Shown here one piece after another: positions 50,551-60,034 of a DNA stretch of 64,000 bases. The stretch spans positions 2,976,001 through 3,040,000 of the forward strand of contig NC_013892.1 in the NCBI RefSeq assembly GCF_000027225.1, in the 5' to 3' direction. How positions within the stretch are numbered: the stretch's first letter is position 1; each line of letters starts with the position of its first letter. A program made the position numbers and the translations under genes. This DNA comes from Xenorhabdus bovienii SS-2004. GTDB taxonomy: Bacteria; Pseudomonadota; Gammaproteobacteria; Enterobacterales; Enterobacteriaceae. The notes under the pieces are model-generated. The model ran no database searches, was not told the DNA's origin, and worked only from the letters and a program-made list of their open reading frames with translations.

Positions 50551-51556
50551 AACCTGAACTCGGGATAAGAAAAACAAAAAAGAAGGGAACTAAAAGCGGG
50601 TTCTGTGATCAGATCTTTTGACCAAAAAAGAAACTTTTCACTGAGGAACCCGCTATGCATAATTTAGTTGACTTATTTTGTCATGTCGATGATTTTTGCA
50701 AATTGTTCATGCCTCAATGGCAAAAATATCTGATTGAAAGTGGTCAACGCCAGCGGTTACGCCCAACAAGAATGACAACCAGTGAAATCATGACGATTAT
50801 CATTGCCTTCCATATGTCCCATCAGCGTGATTTTAAACATTTTTATATTGGGTTCATGACGGTATACCACAAAAAAGACTTTCCCTCATTATTGAGCTAC
50901 ACACGTTTTCTTGAGGCCATGCCGACGGTTTTGGCTCCATTAAGCTCCTTCTTTACCCACCTAAAAGGTCAGCCAACAGGCCTCGAATTCATTGATTCAA
51001 CCCGCATTAAAGTGTGCCATAACCTGCGAATACCACGGCATCAAGTTTTTAAAGGGGCAGCAGCTAGAGGGAAAGGAACAATGGGATGGTTCTACGGATT
51101 TAAGCTACACATTATCGTGAACCATCTTGGTGAGATTGTCGCCGCGAAGCTCACGTCAGCCAATGTTGATGATAGAACCCCAGTTAAGGCGTTCTCCAAG
51201 GGGCTTTTAGATAAACTCTATGCAGACAAAGGCTATATAAGCAAAGCCTTAACGGAAGAGTTAGAAATGGAAGGCATCACATTGGTCACAGGGCAACGCA
51301 AAAATATGAAACCCAAATTATTAGCGGCTTGGGATAGAGCGATGCTCGCTAAGCGATTCATTATTGAGACTATTAATGACCAACTGAAAAATATCACTCA
51401 GATTGAGCATTCTCGCCATCGGAGCTTACATGGCTTCATGTTGAATTTGCTGGGCAGTTTGATTGCCTATTGTTTGAAGCCAAAAAAGCCATCACTGAAT
51501 CTCTCAAATACCGAGAAAACAGGACTTCAAGTAATGGCTTAAACCGATCTCAGGTT
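50551..51556 (+). mobile_element. IS982-family insertion sequence
   Basis: About 1006 bp with terminal inverted repeats AACCTGAACTCGGG (left) and AACCTGAGATCGGT (right, reverse strand), 12 of 14 matching. It carries one complete transposase gene. The right end coincides with the stop codon of mltD. Confidence 0.8.
50655..51542 (+). CDS. IS982-family transposase
   Basis: 295 residues, full length for the family. DDE residues are in LEFIDSTRIKVCHN, LYADKGYISKAL and the later KRFIIETINDQLKNI. The start ATG has a GAGGAA ribosome-binding site. The frame is intact, so the element may be mobile. Confidence 0.92.
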   Translation: MHNLVDLFCHVDDFCKLFMPQWQKYLIESGQRQRLRPTRMTTSEIMTIIIAFHMSHQRDFKHFYIGFMTVYHKKDFPSLLSYTRFLEAMPTVLAPLSSFFTHLKGQPTGLEFIDSTRIKVCHNLRIPRHQVFKGAAARGKGTMGWFYGFKLHIIVNHLGEIVAAKLTSANVDDRTPVKAFSKGLLDKLYADKGYISKALTEELEMEGITLVTGQRKNMKPKLLAAWDRAMLAKRFIIETINDQLKNITQIEHSRHRSLHGFMLNLLGSLIAYCLKPKKPSLNLSNTEKTGLQVMA

Positions 51557-52886
51557 AATTAGGATAAAGCGTCAGATTGATACCTGGTTTAATATCTTTG
51601 ATTCTGATGCTTTTATTCCAGCTCATCAGGTCGTTGAGGTTGACGCCGTGGTGTTTGGCGATGCTGAAAAAGGAGTCTCCCTTACGAACCTGATATGTGA
51701 TAGGACCACTGCTATTAATTTTCAAAACTTGCCCGATCTTGAGTCGATCTACAGTTTTCAAACTGTTCAATCTTTGTAATTCTCGGTGAGATGTCTTGAA
51801 ACGTTTTGCAATGGCGGACAGCGTATCACCAGAACGAACCGTATATTGGCTTTGTTGCAGTAGCTGGCGAGTATTTTGAGCAACAGCCAGACGGATATCC
51901 TTCAAAACTTTTTCATCTGTCAGCAAGTTCTTAAACTGTTTGACGTTCCTTTTGGGCAGCATGATGTAATGCGGCCCATCAGGGGATGTTATGCCCTGCT
52001 TATAACCAGAGTTATATGCCCTGATTGATGTCAGGGACAGCCCAGATAACTCTGCCGCTTGTGACAGCGTGATCTGCTGACCAACCTCAACTTTAGCAAG
52101 TGCCTGCTGATTGTTAGGTCGCGGCAGCTTCAAGCTAAACTTGTCGTTATGGCGAATGATATTGCTGAGAGCCACTATTTTTGGAACATACTGCATCGTT
52201 TCCCGTGGTAGCGACAAAGACCAAAAATCCGTTGGTTTGCCCTTAGCCTGATTGTCTCTGATTGCACGTATAACCCGACCTTCGCCGCTGTTGTAAGCCG
52301 CGATAGTCAACAACCAATCTCTGTTAAACCGTGCATTCAGATACTCAAGCATCTCCAGCGCTGCTGTCGTGGATGCAGCCACATCACGACGGGCATCGTA
52401 CCATTTATTCTGTGTCAAGCCATAATGGTGGCCTGTACTCGGAATAATCTGCCATAAGCCAGCCGCTTTGGCATAAGAAGTGGCATGAGGATTAAAAGCA
52501 CTCTCCACTATGGGAAGAAAAACTACTTCCATTGGCATATGCCGTTGATCAAGCTGATCAACTATCCAATACATATACGGTTCTGCCCGTAACATCACAT
52601 TTTGGAGATGACTCTTGTGTTTCAGATAATAATTTTGTTGTTCACGCACCCTGTTATTGTCAGGAATTTCCATCTTCAACTCATCACGGATATGTCCCCA
52701 CAAATCTTGTTGGGTTGTCGGACTCTCCTTCCAGTTTGCAGTATCCTTTGGTTCTGCAATACCGTCTGTCTGCTGATTCGTCGAAGACATCTTCTGTGTA
52801 TTTTGCTGGGAAGGGGTTTTTAATTGCAGACCCGATTGACACCCGGCAAGTAGAACAGAGGCGAACAAGATCGCTTTTGTCTTCAT
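51555..52886 (-). CDS. mltD: Membrane-bound lytic murein transglycosylase D
   Basis: Outer-membrane lipoprotein that cleaves peptidoglycan. 443 residues (E. coli 452). Lipobox LLAGC near residue 16. The SLT domain has the catalytic Glu in LPIVESAFNPHATS and the AAYNSGEGRV motif. Two LysM repeats follow: YTVRSGDTLSAIAKRF and YQVRKGDSFFSIAKHHG. The last residues are LTLYPN; the E. coli protein goes on about 10 residues further. The stop TAA is made half by an IS982 end, so the C-terminal tail was probably trimmed. Both LysM domains remain. Confidence 0.95.
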   Translation of the reverse strand: MKTKAILFASVLLAGCQSGLQLKTPSQQNTQKMSSTNQQTDGIAEPKDTANWKESPTTQQDLWGHIRDELKMEIPDNNRVREQQNYYLKHKSHLQNVMLRAEPYMYWIVDQLDQRHMPMEVVFLPIVESAFNPHATSYAKAAGLWQIIPSTGHHYGLTQNKWYDARRDVAASTTAALEMLEYLNARFNRDWLLTIAAYNSGEGRVIRAIRDNQAKGKPTDFWSLSLPRETMQYVPKIVALSNIIRHNDKFSLKLPRPNNQQALAKVEVGQQITLSQAAELSGLSLTSIRAYNSGYKQGITSPDGPHYIMLPKRNVKQFKNLLTDEKVLKDIRLAVAQNTRQLLQQSQYTVRSGDTLSAIAKRFKTSHRELQRLNSLKTVDRLKIGQVLKINSSGPITYQVRKGDSFFSIAKHHGVNLNDLMSWNKSIRIKDIKPGINLTLYPN

Positions 52887-52958
52887 GTTCTCTTTTTATG
52901 TTTGCCTAAAAGGTGAGCGATCATACTGACCTATTACGCAGAAGACAACCCAACAAAG

Positions 52959-53714
52959 TCAAAATCGATCTTTATAAATTCTTAATTGCTGAAAAACAGA
53001 AGAAAGTGGTTTTGAATTAGGTTTAATGCCGATATTTTTTTGTAAATCAATGTTGTGACAATTCAGGAAAACGTTAACTTTTTTCTCTATTTGTAAAGTT
53101 GTTGGTACTGTTGGTTTATTATTTTCGCGAATACTTATTATTTTATTATAATAATCATGAATAGTTTCATTCTCAGGCAAAACTGCCCGTGCAAATTTCA
53201 TATTGGCGGCAGTATATTCGTGAGCACAGCAGATTAAAGTCTCATCCGGCAATGACATGATTTTCTCAAGAGAAGAAAACATTTGTTCCGCTGTACCTTC
53301 AAATAATCGACCACAGCCACCAGAAAACAGAGTGTCGCCACAAAACAAATAGGGAGCCTGATAGAATGCAATGTGACCCAGGGTATGGCCGGGTAACTCC
53401 ATAATGTGGAAACAATAATGACCTGTCTCAATGGTGTCATGTTCATGGACAATATGAGTGGTGCCTTTGCTCCGGGTCTCTTCCGGACCATATACGGGTA
53501 AGTCGGCATATTGTTTAAGTAGGCCAGCCACGCCGCCAACATGGTCGTGGTGATGGTGAGTCAACAGGATAGCCGCAGGAATGAGTTGGTTGGCCGCTAA
53601 GATATCAATGACGGGCTGTGACTCAGATGGATCGACAATGACACAATGTTTGTCTTCATCACAAAGTAACCAAATGTAGTTGTCTGAAAGGGCAGGGATC
53701 CTGATAAGCTCCAT
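52959..53714 (-). CDS. gloB: Hydroxyacylglutathione hydrolase (glyoxalase II)
   Basis: Hydrolyses S-lactoylglutathione to lactate and glutathione, the second step of methylglyoxal removal. 251 residues, as in E. coli. The metallo-beta-lactamase motif THHHHDHVGG, the Asp in FCGDTLFSGGCGRLFEG and the His in CAHEYT give the binuclear metal site. The ATG at 53714 (MELIRIPAL) matches the family; the frame is open further upstream. It precedes mltD in the usual order and is divergent from yafS. Confidence 0.96.
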   Translation of the reverse strand: MELIRIPALSDNYIWLLCDEDKHCVIVDPSESQPVIDILAANQLIPAAILLTHHHHDHVGGVAGLLKQYADLPVYGPEETRSKGTTHIVHEHDTIETGHYCFHIMELPGHTLGHIAFYQAPYLFCGDTLFSGGCGRLFEGTAEQMFSSLEKIMSLPDETLICCAHEYTAANMKFARAVLPENETIHDYYNKIISIRENNKPTVPTTLQIEKKVNVFLNCHNIDLQKNIGIKPNSKPLSSVFQQLRIYKDRF

Positions 53715-53754
53715 TATATGCCTCATATTTATAGTAGGTTGAAAGGAAGATGAC

Positions 53755-54471
53755 ATGCAATCAGCGCGTTCAATCAAGCAAATAACATCCCCTGCTTCTT
53801 GGGCTGAGTTACCGTGGGGAGAGTATTACCGCGTCGCTCTGGAACGTCAATTGGAACTGTGGTGGCCGAAGATTTTTGGGCTTCATTTGGCGAAACTGGG
53901 TAATCTGAGTGCAGAAATTGACAGCCGTACCTGCCCGATCAGTCATCAGTTCAATATCGGCTTAATGGAGGGAAGCATGGATGTTATTGCTGATCCTTAC
54001 TGCCTGCCTTTTGAAGCTAAATCTGTTGATGCCTGCCTGCTGGCACATATGCTGACTTACAGCGCTGATCCCCACTGGCTGCTACGGGAAGTTGACCGTA
54101 TCATAACTGATGATGGCTGGTTGATTATCAGTGGTTTTAACCCGATCAGCCTGTTGGGATTAAGAAAAGTGCTGTTGCCGATACACCGCCGTCAGGCTTA
54201 TGAGGCTCAAATGTTTTCCATGCTTCGCCAAGTGGATTGGTTAAGTCTTCTCAACTATGAAATTGTTCATCATGTCAGTTTTCATGTTTTACCGTGGCAA
54301 AGCGGGAAAAGTTTTTGTAATCGTTCTGCATCGATGTTTGGCTGTATGAATATGATAATTGCCCGCAAGCGGACAATTCCCCTGACATTAAATCCCATGT
54401 GGGCGACATCGCTGAAGCCGAAGTTCAGAAATGTATTGGGAGCGGCAAAAGATCTTCACCGACGCCAATAA
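53755..54471 (+). CDS. yafS: SAM-dependent methyltransferase YafS
   Basis: 238 residues (E. coli YafS 240), putative class I methyltransferase of the UbiE/UbiG-like group. It has an Asp-containing segment PFEAKSVDACLLAHML and DGWLIISGFNPISLLGLR. The SAM-binding Gly loop is weak. Substrate unknown. Divergent from gloB and convergent with rnhA. Confidence 0.92.
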   Translation: MQSARSIKQITSPASWAELPWGEYYRVALERQLELWWPKIFGLHLAKLGNLSAEIDSRTCPISHQFNIGLMEGSMDVIADPYCLPFEAKSVDACLLAHMLTYSADPHWLLREVDRIITDDGWLIISGFNPISLLGLRKVLLPIHRRQAYEAQMFSMLRQVDWLSLLNYEIVHHVSFHVLPWQSGKSFCNRSASMFGCMNMIIARKRTIPLTLNPMWATSLKPKFRNVLGAAKDLHRRQ

Positions 54472-54528
54472 TTTTTACCAAAATCCGCTGTAAACCCTCG
54501 CATTGGGCGAGGGTTTACAGCGCAATTG

Positions 54529-54999
54529 TTAATTTGCACTTTCAGTATAACCATTATCAGGCAACGTGGGTGAATTGGCGGCGGTACGAGCCAATTCATC
54601 ACACTGTTCGTTTTCTCGATGTCCTGCATGCCCCTTGACCCAGCGCCAATCGATATCATGGTCTGCTATGGCTTGATCCAGTCGCTGCCAGAGATCAACA
54701 TTGATGACGGGGGATTTGTCGGCTTTTTTCCAGCCGCGTTTTTTCCAGTTGTGTATCCATTGGGTAATCCCTTGACGAACATACTGGCTATCGGTAGTCA
54801 GGATCACATTGCATGGACATGTGAGCGATTCCAGCCCTGCAATGGCCGCCATCAATTCCATTCGGTTGTTGGTCGTACGAAAATAGCCTTTGCTCAAGGT
54901 TTTTTCATGCTGCTGGTAACGGAGTACAACACCGTACCCGCCGGGTCCGGGATTACCGAGGCAAGATCCATCGGTGAAAATTTCTACCTTTTTGCTCAT
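54529..54999 (-). CDS. rnhA: Ribonuclease HI
   Basis: Cleaves the RNA strand of RNA-DNA hybrids. 156 residues (E. coli 155). The catalytic residues are visible: Asp10 in [14 protein letters not shown], Glu48 in NRMELMAAI, Asp70 in LTTDSQYV, His124 in KGHAGH and Asp134 in QCDELAR. Divergent from dnaQ with a short shared promoter region, as in E. coli. Confidence 0.97.
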   Translation of the reverse strand: MSKKVEIFTDGSCLGNPGPGGYGVVLRYQQHEKTLSKGYFRTTNNRMELMAAIAGLESLTCPCNVILTTDSQYVRQGITQWIHNWKKRGWKKADKSPVINVDLWQRLDQAIADHDIDWRWVKGHAGHRENEQCDELARTAANSPTLPDNGYTESAN

Positions 55000-55062
55000 A
55001 TTTGGTAGACTCTTCCTATATCAACTTCAATCTAAACTCTAAGTCTGACACAAAAAAACACT

Positions 55063-55812
55063 ATGAGCACTGCAATTACCCGCCAAATTGTCCTCGATAC
55101 AGAAACAACCGGTATGAATAAGCTGGGTGTTCACTATGAAGGACACAACATTATCGAAATTGGAGCGGTAGAAGTGATCAACCGTCGTCTGACGGGGCGT
55201 CATTTTCATCTCTATATTAAACCTGAGCGTCTGGTTGATCCTGAAGCGTTTGAAGTTCACGGTATCAGTGACGAATTTTTGCAGGATAAACCAACGTTTG
55301 CCGATATTGCCGATGAGTTCATCGAATTTATCCGGGGCGCCGAGCTGATTATTCACAACGCGACGTTCGATATCGGCTTTATGGACTATGAATTCCGCAA
55401 GCTTAATCGTGATATCCCGCCAACCGCAGATTTTTGTACGATCACGGATAGCTTGGTGCTGGCAAGGCAATTGTTCCCCGGCAAGCGAAATAACCTTAAT
55501 GCGTTGTGCGACCGTTATCAGATCGATAACTCGAAGCGTACTCTCCACGGAGCCTTGCTTGATGCTGAGATCCTGTCTGATGTCTATCTGACAATGACAG
55601 GTGGCCAGACATCGCTGACCTTTTCGATGGAAGGAGAGATCTCAGGTGGCGCTCAGATGGCAGAAATCCAGAAAATTACGCGTCCCCAGACGGGATTGAA
55701 AGTGATCTATGCTTCTGATGAAGAATTGCTTCAACATGAATCCCGCTTGGATCTGGTTGAAAAGAAAGGTGGAAGCTGTCTATGGCGTCCGAAACCTGAA
55801 CAATTACAGTGA
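55063..55812 (+). CDS. dnaQ: DNA polymerase III epsilon subunit (proofreading exonuclease)
   Basis: 3'-5' exonuclease of the replicative polymerase. 249 residues (E. coli 243). Exo I is VLDTETTGM, Exo II is IIHNATFDIGFMDYEF and Exo III is LHGALLDAEILSDVYL. The C-terminal part binds the alpha subunit. The tRNA-Asp gene lies about 140 bp downstream. Confidence 0.97.
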   Translation: MSTAITRQIVLDTETTGMNKLGVHYEGHNIIEIGAVEVINRRLTGRHFHLYIKPERLVDPEAFEVHGISDEFLQDKPTFADIADEFIEFIRGAELIIHNATFDIGFMDYEFRKLNRDIPPTADFCTITDSLVLARQLFPGKRNNLNALCDRYQIDNSKRTLHGALLDAEILSDVYLTMTGGQTSLTFSMEGEISGGAQMAEIQKITRPQTGLKVIYASDEELLQHESRLDLVEKKGGSCLWRPKPEQLQ

Positions 55813-55892
55813 TAGGAGCCGCAATAAGATTAAGTAACTTCGTCATTAAGGTGAAAAACTGTGCAAGTGCGCCATTTTGTTATAAAAAGCGA

Positions 55893-55921
55893 TTGACGGA
55901 TTATGCTGAGGCTCGTATTAT
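55893..55921 (+). promoter_or_regulatory. Sigma70 promoter of tRNA-Asp
   Basis: TTGACG (55893-55898), a 17-bp spacer and TATTAT (55916-55921), followed by a GC-rich discriminator typical of stable RNA genes. Confidence 0.85.
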
Positions 55922-55950
55922 CCACCCCGTTCTCAACCAGAACAGCATGC

Positions 55951-56027
55951 GGTGCGGTAGTTCAGTTGGTTAGAATACCGGCCTGTCACGCCGGGGGTCG
56001 CGGGTTCGAGCCCCGTCCGCACCGCCA
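55951..56027 (+). tRNA. aspV: tRNA-Asp (GTC)
   Basis: 77 nt with an encoded CCA. The acceptor stem GGTGCGG/CCGCACC, D-loop AGTTCAGTTGGTTAGA, anticodon stem CCGGC/GCCGG with loop CTGTCAC (anticodon GTC at 55985-55987) and T-loop GGTTCGAG are all paired. Placement after dnaQ is that of E. coli aspV. Confidence 0.97.
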
Positions 56028-56036
56028 GAATCTATA

Positions 56037-56066
56037 AGCCCTGAGTTTTTAACTCGGGGCTTTTTC
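56037..56066 (+). terminator. Terminator of tRNA-Asp
   Basis: An AGCCCTGAGTT stem and AACTCGGGGCT run into T5-C-T4. A near copy lies after yoeB. Confidence 0.85.
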
Positions 56067-56166
56067 TTTTTCCGGTTACTCTCAGCTACAGCCAGCAAAA
56101 TAGCCCTTTCTTGATGACTGATCACGACCATGCAGGCACTGGTTGAAATATCGTTATGCTCAAGTG

Positions 56167-56195
56167 TTGACTGAATTTTGAACGTACAATACATT
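56167..56195 (+). promoter_or_regulatory. Promoter of yefM-yoeB
   Basis: TTGACT, a 17-bp spacer and TACATT. The -10 lies inside the operator palindrome. Confidence 0.65.
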
Positions 56196-56200
56196 GTACA
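56184..56200 (+). promoter_or_regulatory. YefM operator
   Basis: GTACAAT-AC-ATTGTAC palindrome with a TGTACA core (56195-56200), the known YefM-YoeB recognition core. It covers the -10, fitting autorepression. Confidence 0.75.
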
Positions 56201-56255
56201 GATAATCCTTGTGAATGAGTTTACCCCCTCAAAAAGCTGAAATTGGATGGTCATA

Positions 56256-56510
56256 ATGAAAGTCTTAACATATAGCGAAGCTAGACAGAATCTTTCTGAA
56301 ACCATGATTAGCGTGGTCAACGATTGCAGCCCCGCCATTATTACCCGAAAAAACGGTGAAAGTTGTGTGTTGATGTCTTTGTCTGATTATGAATCCTTAC
56401 AGGAAACTGCATACTTGATGCGTTCTCCAAACAATGTGAATCGTCTAATGGACTCAATTGCAGAATTGAGAGCAGGAAAGGGTAAGGCTAAAGAGTTGGA
56501 TTTAGATTAA
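56256..56510 (+). CDS. yefM: Antitoxin YefM
   Basis: 84-residue Phd/YefM antitoxin that neutralises YoeB and represses its own operon. The N-terminal DNA-binding part is [15 protein letters not shown], and the middle has [21 protein letters not shown] in parts. The stop overlaps the yoeB start by one base (TAATG), the typical coupled layout. The ATG at 56256 matches the family; an ATG 9 bp upstream is in frame. Confidence 0.95.
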   Translation: MKVLTYSEARQNLSETMISVVNDCSPAIITRKNGESCVLMSLSDYESLQETAYLMRSPNNVNRLMDSIAELRAGKGKAKELDLD

Positions 56511-56764
56511 TGAAAATTACTTTTTCCGACAGTGCCTGGGAAGATTATCTTTACTGGCAACAAACAGATAAGGCAATACTGAAACGCATTAATCAACTCA
56601 TTAAAGATATACGTCGGCAGCCTTTTGAAGGGATTGGTAAACCAGAACCTTTAAAACATAACTTGTCAGGGTTCTGGTCAAGGCGTATCACTGAGGAACA
56701 CCGTTTGATATATGCTATTGAAGAAGATCAAATAATGATAGCAGCCTGTCGTTATCTTTATTGA
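56510..56764 (+). CDS. yoeB: mRNA interferase toxin YoeB
   Basis: 84-residue RelE-fold toxin that cuts mRNA on the ribosome. The family stretches WEDYLYWQQTDK, RINQLIKDIRRQPFEGIGKPEPLKH and FWSRRITEEHRLIYAIE (each given in part) hold the catalytic Glu46, Arg65 and His83 region; the end is ACRYLY, with Leu where E. coli has His (ACRYHY). That His is part of the E. coli active site, so activity may be altered. Confidence 0.93.
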   Translation: MKITFSDSAWEDYLYWQQTDKAILKRINQLIKDIRRQPFEGIGKPEPLKHNLSGFWSRRITEEHRLIYAIEEDQIMIAACRYLY

Positions 56765-56769
56765 AAGAT

Positions 56770-56807
56770 GTCTGAGTTTTTAACTCGGATTTTTTCTTTT
56801 TCCGGCA
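56770..56807 (+). terminator. Terminator after yoeB (copy of the tRNA terminator)
   Basis: CTGAGTTTTTAACTCGG then a T-rich tail, almost the same as 56041-56078 after tRNA-Asp. Confidence 0.75.
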
Positions 56808-56820
56808 ACGACCAAAAGCC

Positions 56821-57366
56821 TCAAATCAGCTTATAAAAAAATGTAGTTCCCGCGAATTCCCCGCTGGAATTTAATGCAAACTGTGGGATCTGCCCGGCTT
56901 CAATAAAACCGCATTTTCGATAGAGTGCTGACGCGGGGTCACCAGTACGGGTATCTAATACCAGCAAACGACGCTGATATTGCCTTGCCAGCCGTTCCAG
57001 TGCATTCACTAACATTCGGCCAATGCCGCGCTGACGGTAAGCTGTATGCACTATCAGTTTTTCCACTTCGGCACGGTGCAGGCTATTCTTTTTCTGGCAG
57101 AAAGAAAGTTGTACCGAGCCAGCGAGTTCTTCTCCCTCCAGAGCTATCAACAGCACGCGGCTACCCGACACCATATCTGCTTCAACATTTTGCCAGTATT
57201 GCTCTGCTTCGTTCACATCAAGTGGAGCAATAAAACCGATAGAAGCATCACTTTCGACACAATCATGCAGTAAGTTAATAAGCTCATCACGTTTTGCATG
57301 GATAGAATCCAATAGTATGATGGCCGGAATTGAGGTTGAGTCAGATGTAAGATTGAATTTTGACAT
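56821..57366 (-). CDS. GNAT-family N-acetyltransferase
   Basis: 181 residues with the acetyl-CoA-binding motif A (RQRGIGRMLVNALE) and a C-terminal SALYRKCGFIEAGQIP motif typical of GNAT enzymes. Such enzymes acetylate small amines or antibiotics; the substrate is unknown. It is alone on the minus strand between yoeB and tktA. Confidence 0.85.
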   Translation of the reverse strand: MSKFNLTSDSTSIPAIILLDSIHAKRDELINLLHDCVESDASIGFIAPLDVNEAEQYWQNVEADMVSGSRVLLIALEGEELAGSVQLSFCQKKNSLHRAEVEKLIVHTAYRQRGIGRMLVNALERLARQYQRRLLVLDTRTGDPASALYRKCGFIEAGQIPQFALNSSGEFAGTTFFYKLI

Positions 57367-57763
57367 TTATTATTAAGTTTGGGATGAGTAATGACCAAAT
57401 ACTATACAAAATCATCAATATTTCAATTCAAATAAGCCTCAATATCAATTAAATATCATTATCCTCATAGGCAAAAAACTCGCTCTTTTTGCCTTGATCA
57501 ACCTATAAAATATCATGTCTAATACGTGACTTCCCTTTGCGCAAGTCACGGTATGAAATTATCTCCCATTTGCGCAAATGCACCTTCAGTTGTACAAATT
57601 GATCTGAAAATTTGTCATAACAACGGGATAAATCAAAGAATTTATGCCAGAGGAAAATTAAGATTGTTTCCGTTATCTGGCATTAATGATTGCGGTTTGT
57701 ATGCCGCGCTGCGAAAATTAGTTCTTATGTACATTAACGCTTTCATCCGACTTGGAGTAAAGA
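57367..57763. other. Upstream region of tktA
   Basis: About 400 bp. Presumably carries the promoters of tktA and the acetyltransferase gene. No gene or repeat seen. Confidence 0.5.
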
Positions 57764-59758
57764 ATGACCACTCGTAAAACCCTTGCTAATGCTGTCCGCT
57801 TCTTGAGCATGGATGCTGTGCAGAAAGCAAAATCAGGGCATCCTGGCGCACCAATGGGAATGGCTGACATTGCCGAAGTGCTGTGGCGCGACTATTTGAA
57901 TCATAACCCGGTGAACCCTAACTGGGCTGATCGTGACCGTTTCGTATTATCCAACGGCCACGGCTCTATGCTGATTTACAGCTTGCTGCACCTGACTGGC
58001 TATGATGTTTCTATCGATGATCTGAAAAACTTCCGTCAACTGCATTCCAAAACCCCTGGACACCCAGAATATGGCTATACTGCGGGCGTAGAAACAACAA
58101 CTGGGCCACTGGGTCAGGGCGTCGCCAATGCCGTGGGTTTTGCAATTGCGGAACGTACACTGGCAGCACAGTTCAACCGTCCGGGTCATGATATCGTCGA
58201 TCACCACACTTATGTATTCATGGGTGACGGCTGTATGATGGAAGGGATCTCTCATGAAGTCTGCTCTTTGGCAGGTACACTGAAACTGGGCAAACTGATT
58301 GCGTTCTATGATGACAATGGTATCTCCATTGATGGTGAAGTAGAAGGTTGGTTCACTGATGACACCGCCGCGCGCTTTGATGCGTATGGCTGGCACGTTA
58401 TCCGTGGCGTAGATGGTCATGACTCAGACGCTATCAAAGCCGCAATCGAAGAAGCACAAAAAGAAACAGGCAAACCTTCTCTGCTGATGTGTAAAACCAT
58501 CATCGGTTTTGGCTCACCAAACAAAGCAGGCAAAGAAGAGTGTCACGGTTCTCCGCTGGGTGATGCGGAAATCGAAGCGACCCGCAAAGCGTTGGGCTGG
58601 GAACATCCTGCGTTTGACGTTCCTCAGGATATTTACGCTGGATGGGATGCTAAAGCAGCAGGTAAAGCTAAGGAAGCGACATGGGAAGAAAAATTTGCCG
58701 CTTACGCAAAAGCACATCCAGAACTGGCAGCAGAATTTAACCGCCGTACCCGTGGCGAGCTGCCTGCAAACTGGGAAGCAGAATCCAAAGCATTCATTGA
58801 GAATCTGCAACAGAACCCAGCTTCTATTGCCAGCCGCAAAGCATCACAAAATGCGCTGGAAGCATTCGGTAAAGTTCTGCCTGAATTTATGGGCGGCTCC
58901 GCTGACTTGGCTCCAAGTAACCTGACCATGTGGTCAGGCTCTAAACCCCTGAATGAAGTTCAGGACGGCAACTATATTCACTACGGTGTCCGTGAATTCG
59001 GTATGTCTGCCATCATGAACGGTATCGCTCTGCATGGCGGTTTTGTGCCTTATGGCGCGACATTCCTGATGTTCGTTGAATATGCCCGTAACGCGGTGCG
59101 TATGGCTGCGCTGATGAAAATCCGCAGCATTTTCGTATATACCCATGACTCCATTGGTCTGGGCGAAGATGGCCCGACCCATCAGCCGGTTGAGCAAATT
59201 GCCAGCCTGCGTGTGACGCCAAATATGAGCACATGGCGTCCATGTGACCAGGTGGAATCAGCGGTTGCGTGGAAATATGCGATTGAACGTCAAAATGGCC
59301 CGACTGCCCTGATCTTCTCCCGTCAGAATCTGGCACAGCAGGCGCGTACGGCTGAACAACTGGCGAATATTGAGAAAGGGGCTTATATCCTGAAAGATTG
59401 TGCAGGCCAGCCTGAACTGCTCCTGATTGCTACCGGCTCTGAAGTTGAACTGGCGGTGAAAGCGGCTGACCAACTGAGCGCAGCAGGCCGCCAGGTTCGT
59501 GTTGTCTCTATGCCATCTACTGATGCATTTGACAAACAGGATGCCGCATACCGTGAAGCTGTATTGCCAGCCGCAGTTTCTGCCCGTGTTGCCATCGAAG
59601 CTGGTATCGCTGATTACTGGTTCAAATACGTTGGCCTCAACGGTGCTATCGTGGGTATGGAAACATTCGGTGAATCTGCACCAGCTGATCTTCTGTTCAA
59701 AGAGTTTGGTTTCACCGTCGAAAACGTGGTTGCCAAAGCAACATCTCTGTTGAAATAA
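57764..59758 (+). CDS. tktA: Transketolase
   Basis: TPP enzyme of the non-oxidative pentose phosphate pathway that moves two-carbon units between sugar phosphates. 664 residues (E. coli 663). The TPP motif begins [13 protein letters not shown] and ends with [10 protein letters not shown]. The pyrimidine-domain segment [16 protein letters not shown] and the [18 protein letters not shown] motif with catalytic residues are present. It is followed by a strong terminator. Confidence 0.98.
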   Translation: MTTRKTLANAVRFLSMDAVQKAKSGHPGAPMGMADIAEVLWRDYLNHNPVNPNWADRDRFVLSNGHGSMLIYSLLHLTGYDVSIDDLKNFRQLHSKTPGHPEYGYTAGVETTTGPLGQGVANAVGFAIAERTLAAQFNRPGHDIVDHHTYVFMGDGCMMEGISHEVCSLAGTLKLGKLIAFYDDNGISIDGEVEGWFTDDTAARFDAYGWHVIRGVDGHDSDAIKAAIEEAQKETGKPSLLMCKTIIGFGSPNKAGKEECHGSPLGDAEIEATRKALGWEHPAFDVPQDIYAGWDAKAAGKAKEATWEEKFAAYAKAHPELAAEFNRRTRGELPANWEAESKAFIENLQQNPASIASRKASQNALEAFGKVLPEFMGGSADLAPSNLTMWSGSKPLNEVQDGNYIHYGVREFGMSAIMNGIALHGGFVPYGATFLMFVEYARNAVRMAALMKIRSIFVYTHDSIGLGEDGPTHQPVEQIASLRVTPNMSTWRPCDQVESAVAWKYAIERQNGPTALIFSRQNLAQQARTAEQLANIEKGAYILKDCAGQPELLLIATGSEVELAVKAADQLSAAGRQVRVVSMPSTDAFDKQDAAYREAVLPAAVSARVAIEAGIADYWFKYVGLNGAIVGMETFGESAPADLLFKEFGFTVENVVAKATSLLK

Positions 59759-59776
59759 TCAGCAAACGAAACGATA

Positions 59777-59818
59777 AGCGCATTCGCATCAATATCTGAG
59801 CGAATGCGCTCTTTTTTT
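59777..59818 (+). terminator. Terminator of tktA
   Basis: AGCGCATTCGC pairs with GCGAATGCGCT over a 12-nt loop and runs into T7. Confidence 0.9.
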
Positions 59819-60034
59819 ATACAATATTTACTTCGTTATCTCATTAATGACTCTTGCCATTGCGCTTTTTTTCTCGTAATCTGCGTCTATATTAGCTGAA
59901 CCGTTTCAGTTTTGGCGCGTAAAATGTCTTGTCTGTCACAATCTGATTAATTTTGTGATGAATCATCCGTACAATCGGCAGTTGCTCAGTTATCCTAAGC
60001 GGTTGCATGACCACAGAGAAATTCAGGGAGTAAC

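Noticed and set aside
55039..55548. 169-codon minus-strand frame over dnaQ
   Set aside because: Runs antisense through the Exo motifs of dnaQ; a shadow.
57947..58420. 157-codon minus-strand frame inside tktA
   Set aside because: Antisense to conserved transketolase codons; no homology.
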